This document shows, piece by piece, positions 61,403-64,000 of a DNA stretch of 64,000 nucleotides. Source of the DNA: Bacteroidota bacterium (lineage in GTDB: Bacteria; Bacteroidota; Bacteroidia; B-17B0; Aurantibacillaceae); contig JADBXZ010000011.1 of the NCBI GenBank assembly GCA_020403265.1, positions 28,531-92,530 of the forward strand. Reading direction: 5' to 3'. How positions within the stretch are numbered: position 1 is the stretch's first letter; every line of letters begins with the position of its first letter. Under the pieces are notes generated by a model. That model did no database searches and was not told where the DNA came from. It saw only the letters and a program-made list of their open reading frames with translations. The position numbers were made by a program, and so were the translations under genes.

Positions 61403-64000
61403 ATGTTTAACAAATTTATTCAAAGGCCGGTATTAGCCATTGTTATTTCTTTGGTAATACTGTTTTTAGGAACGTTAGCAATCAAAACGTTGCCTACGTC
61501 GCAATTCCCGGAAGTAGCGCCTCCCGTTGTTATGGTTAGTGCTTCTTATCCGGGGGCTAGTGCAAAATCTTTAGCGGAATCAGTAATTATTCCCCTAGAG
61601 CAATCCATCAATGGTGCGTGGGGGATGCGTTACATGACCTCAGATGCAACAAGTGCCGGTGAGGCAAATATTCAAGTGGTGTTTGAACCGGGAACAGATA
61701 TTAATCAGGCCTTAGTTCAGGTATCAAATAGGGTACAGCAAGTAACAAATCGTTTACCTGTTTTAGTACAAAGGGAAGGTGTTGTGATTACGCCGGTTAT
61801 TCCAAGTATGTTGATGTATGTAAATCTTTACAGCAAAGATAAAAATGCCAACATGAAGTTTTTATTTAATTATGCCGGCGTTAACATGATCCCTGAAATT
61901 CAACGTATAAACGGTGTTGGTCAGGTGAGGATTTTAGGCAGCAGGCAATATGCCATGCGCGTTTGGTTAAATCCTGACAGGATGAGAGCCTATAATGTGT
62001 CGCCTGACGAAATAATGGAAGCATTAAATGATCAAAGTATAATTGGTAAAGCCGGAAGGGTTGGTCGTGGCGATGGTTTACAAGCAGAAGCACTCGAGTA
62101 TGTTTTAACATATTCTGATCGTTTTAACGACCCAAAACAGTATGAAAATGTTATCATCCGTTCTAATCCAAATGGCGAGCAGTTGAAGTTGAAAGATGTG
62201 GCTAAGGTTTCTTTGGGAAGCGAATACTACGATATCTATTCAAGCATGAATGGCAGTCCTTCTGCTGCAATGGTTATTAAGCAAACCTATGGAAGTAATG
62301 CCAGCGATGTAATTAAAAAAGTGAAGGAAAAACTTGAAGATTTAAAAAAATCATTTCCTCCCGGAATGGATTATGAAATTGCCTATGACGTGTCAAATTT
62401 TTTAGACGCATCCATTGAAAACGTTATACACACTTTGCGTGATGCTTTTATTTTAGTGGCTTTGGTTGTTTTTATTTTTCTTGGTGACTGGCGATCCACA
62501 TTAATTCCTACACTGGCAGTTCCGATTTCTTTGATAGGTGCGTTTTTTTGTATGCAACTATTCGGACTAACCATTAATATGATTACGTTGTTTGCGCTCG
62601 TGTTAGCAATTGGTATTGTAGTCGACGACGCAATTGTTGTAGTAGAGGCTGTTCACGCTAAAATGGAGGAAGAACATTTGTCGCCGTATAATGCAGTTAG
62701 AAAAGTTATTGGCGAAATAAGCGGTGCAGTTATTGCAATTACTTTATTAATGGTTTCTGTGTTTGTACCTGTTTCATTTATGACCGGACCCGTAGGAACT
62801 TTTTATAGGCAGTTTTCAATCACTATGGCATCTTCAATCGTATTATCTGGTGTTGTTGCTTTAACTGTTACCCCTGTGTTATGTGCAATGATCTTGAAAA
62901 ACAACCACGGTAAGCCGCGAAAAAAACATTTATTAAATCGCTTTATCGATAGCTTTAACAGGGGCTTTGAAAAATTAACCGGCAGGTATGTTTGGTTATT
63001 AAAATTAATAGCACACCGTAAATTAATAACAGTTGCTTTGTTTGTGATTTTTGCTTTAGGTATTTTTGGTGTTAGTAGTTCCTTGCCTTCGGGTTTTATC
63101 CCAAGTGAAGATCAGGGCATGCTATATGCCATTATTCAAACACCTCCGGGTTCTACACTTGAAAGAACAAATGATTTATCAGAAAAATTAGTGAAGTTAA
63201 TTAATGAAGTAGAAGGGATTCAATCTGTTTCATCTATCGCAGGTTATGAAGTATTAACAGAAGGAAGAGGATCTAATGCCGGAACCTGTTTAATTAATTT
63301 AAAACCATGGAGTAAACGAAAGCACAGTGTTTCAGAAATTATTTTAAAGCTGGAAGAAAAAGCTAAAGCAATACCGGGTGCAACAATTGAATTTTTTGAT
63401 CCTCCGGCCGTGCCGGGTTTTGGCGCCGCCGGTGGTTTTGCTCTGCAGTTGTTGGATAAAACTAATAGCGGAGATTATAAACAACTTGAAAAAGTGACCA
63501 ACGATTTTATGGCTGAATTAAAGAAGAGAAAGGAACTAACAGGTATGTTTACTTTTTTTAGTGCCAATTATCCACAGTACGAAATTGAGTTTGATAATCA
63601 GGCAGCCATGCAAAAAGGTGTAAGTATAGGTAATGCCATGAACACACTTTCGATTTTTGTTGGTAGCACCTACGAGCTTGGTTTTATTAAATACCAGCGA
63701 TTTTTTAAAGTTTTTGTTCAGGCCTCTCCAGAGTTTAGAAAATTGCCTACAGATATCATGAATCTGTATGTAAAAAATAATCACGATGAAATGGTGCCTT
63801 TTTCTGCTTTTATGAAGATTAAGAAAAAACAAGGTGCCAACGAAATTAACCGTTACAACATGTATAACACGGCTGGCATTAGGGGTGGCCCTGCAAAAGG
63901 CTATAGCAGCGGTGAAGCCATTGCTGCAGTTAAAGAAGTGGCGCTAAAAACATTGCCTCATGGTTTTGATATTGATTGGGCAGCTTTATCCTATGATGAA
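61403..64000 (+). CDS. RND family HAE1-type efflux pump, partial (runs off right edge)
   Basis: Open from ATG 61403 to the window end (866 codons, no stop). The start MFNKFIQRPVLAIVISLVIL is the first membrane helix. Periplasmic porter regions include SQFPEVAPPVVMVSASYPGA and NGVGQVRILGSRQYAMRVWL. TM4 carries the proton-relay acidic pair in GIVVDDAIVVVEAVHAKM (about residues 403-420). A second half begins after about 535 (GIFGVSSSLPSGFIPSEDQG). This matches multidrug AcrB/MexB-type pumps of about 1040 residues, so roughly 170 residues are missing from view. It lies 20 bp downstream of the adaptor gene. Confidence 0.95.
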   Translation, partial: MFNKFIQRPVLAIVISLVILFLGTLAIKTLPTSQFPEVAPPVVMVSASYPGASAKSLAESVIIPLEQSINGAWGMRYMTSDATSAGEANIQVVFEPGTDINQALVQVSNRVQQVTNRLPVLVQREGVVITPVIPSMLMYVNLYSKDKNANMKFLFNYAGVNMIPEIQRINGVGQVRILGSRQYAMRVWLNPDRMRAYNVSPDEIMEALNDQSIIGKAGRVGRGDGLQAEALEYVLTYSDRFNDPKQYENVIIRSNPNGEQLKLKDVAKVSLGSEYYDIYSSMNGSPSAAMVIKQTYGSNASDVIKKVKEKLEDLKKSFPPGMDYEIAYDVSNFLDASIENVIHTLRDAFILVALVVFIFLGDWRSTLIPTLAVPISLIGAFFCMQLFGLTINMITLFALVLAIGIVVDDAIVVVEAVHAKMEEEHLSPYNAVRKVIGEISGAVIAITLLMVSVFVPVSFMTGPVGTFYRQFSITMASSIVLSGVVALTVTPVLCAMILKNNHGKPRKKHLLNRFIDSFNRGFEKLTGRYVWLLKLIAHRKLITVALFVIFALGIFGVSSSLPSGFIPSEDQGMLYAIIQTPPGSTLERTNDLSEKLVKLINEVEGIQSVSSIAGYEVLTEGRGSNAGTCLINLKPWSKRKHSVSEIILKLEEKAKAIPGATIEFFDPPAVPGFGAAGGFALQLLDKTNSGDYKQLEKVTNDFMAELKKRKELTGMFTFFSANYPQYEIEFDNQAAMQKGVSIGNAMNTLSIFVGSTYELGFIKYQRFFKVFVQASPEFRKLPTDIMNLYVKNNHDEMVPFSAFMKIKKKQGANEINRYNMYNTAGIRGGPAKGYSSGEAIAAVKEVALKTLPHGFDIDWAALSYDE

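Noticed and set aside
63568..63576. TTATCCACA, a perfect DnaA box
   Set aside because: A single copy inside the RND pump gene; chance occurrence expected.

Overview
The window is a 64 kb stretch of a low-GC chromosome from a member of the Bacteroidota. The evidence is the gene families: two tandem PorP/SprF-type type IX secretion proteins, two secreted proteins with T9SS type A C-terminal sorting domains, a GWxTD lipoprotein, a DUF5686 outer-membrane protein, TonB-dependent receptors, TPR-SpoIIE sensor phosphatases, DUF4476, DUF4159 and DUF1599. The promoters agree: the Bacteroidota -7 element TAnnTTTG recurs just upstream of start codons, Shine-Dalgarno sequences are nearly absent, and TTG or GTG starts are frequent. 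I cannot name the genus. No tRNA, rRNA, CRISPR array, phage or intact insertion sequence was seen.

Layout. 1-5.1 kb: the N-terminus of a methyltransferase cut by the window edge, DUF1801, a GWxTD lipoprotein, an AI-2E family permease, DUF2461 and a THUMP RNA methyltransferase. 5.1-10 kb: a FecA-like TonB receptor, two small cysteine-rich exported proteins, a 17-residue repeat (beta-flower-like) protein and 4-hydroxyphenylpyruvate dioxygenase. 10.5-18.5 kb (minus strand): nadA, then a likely operon of a MORN-like repeat protein, a seven-PAS soluble histidine kinase, a LytTR response regulator, a PspC protein and a coiled-coil exported protein, driven by a textbook TTTG-N19-TAAATTTG promoter. 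18.5-24.6 kb: a very AT-rich spacer, rpiB, a thioredoxin-fold exported protein, two PorP/SprF genes, a B12-binding radical SAM protein and a T9SS cargo protein.

25-42 kb: an expanded family of exported TPR sensors. One has an intact PP2C/SpoIIE phosphatase. Three stop just after the coupling motif that normally leads into that phosphatase. One stops after its membrane helix, and one is a decayed pseudogene. Interspersed are mnmG, a second T9SS cargo, a PorE-like protein with a SPOR domain and a PagL-like lipid A deacylase. Three parS (ParB-binding) sites lie within 925 bp at 38.6-39.6 kb, two of them embedded in genes. This suggests a chromosome centromere and an origin-proximal location.

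42-64 kb: an HMA lipoprotein, a NodB deacetylase, a MauE/DoxX-redoxin protein, a DUF4476 protein, dprA (with no ordinary start codon), a TonB receptor and a phosphoesterase, an orphan ABC ATPase, glmM and carA, mgtE, DUF5686 and DUF4159 proteins, folP divergent from DUF1599 with a 5-bp gap, and an RND efflux operon whose pump gene runs off the right edge.

The most interesting signals are the embedded parS cluster, the one-phosphatase/many-receptor TPR family, the near-leaderless promoter arrangement, and a pair of structured intergenic repeats. All product names rest on reading motifs by eye; no database search was run.
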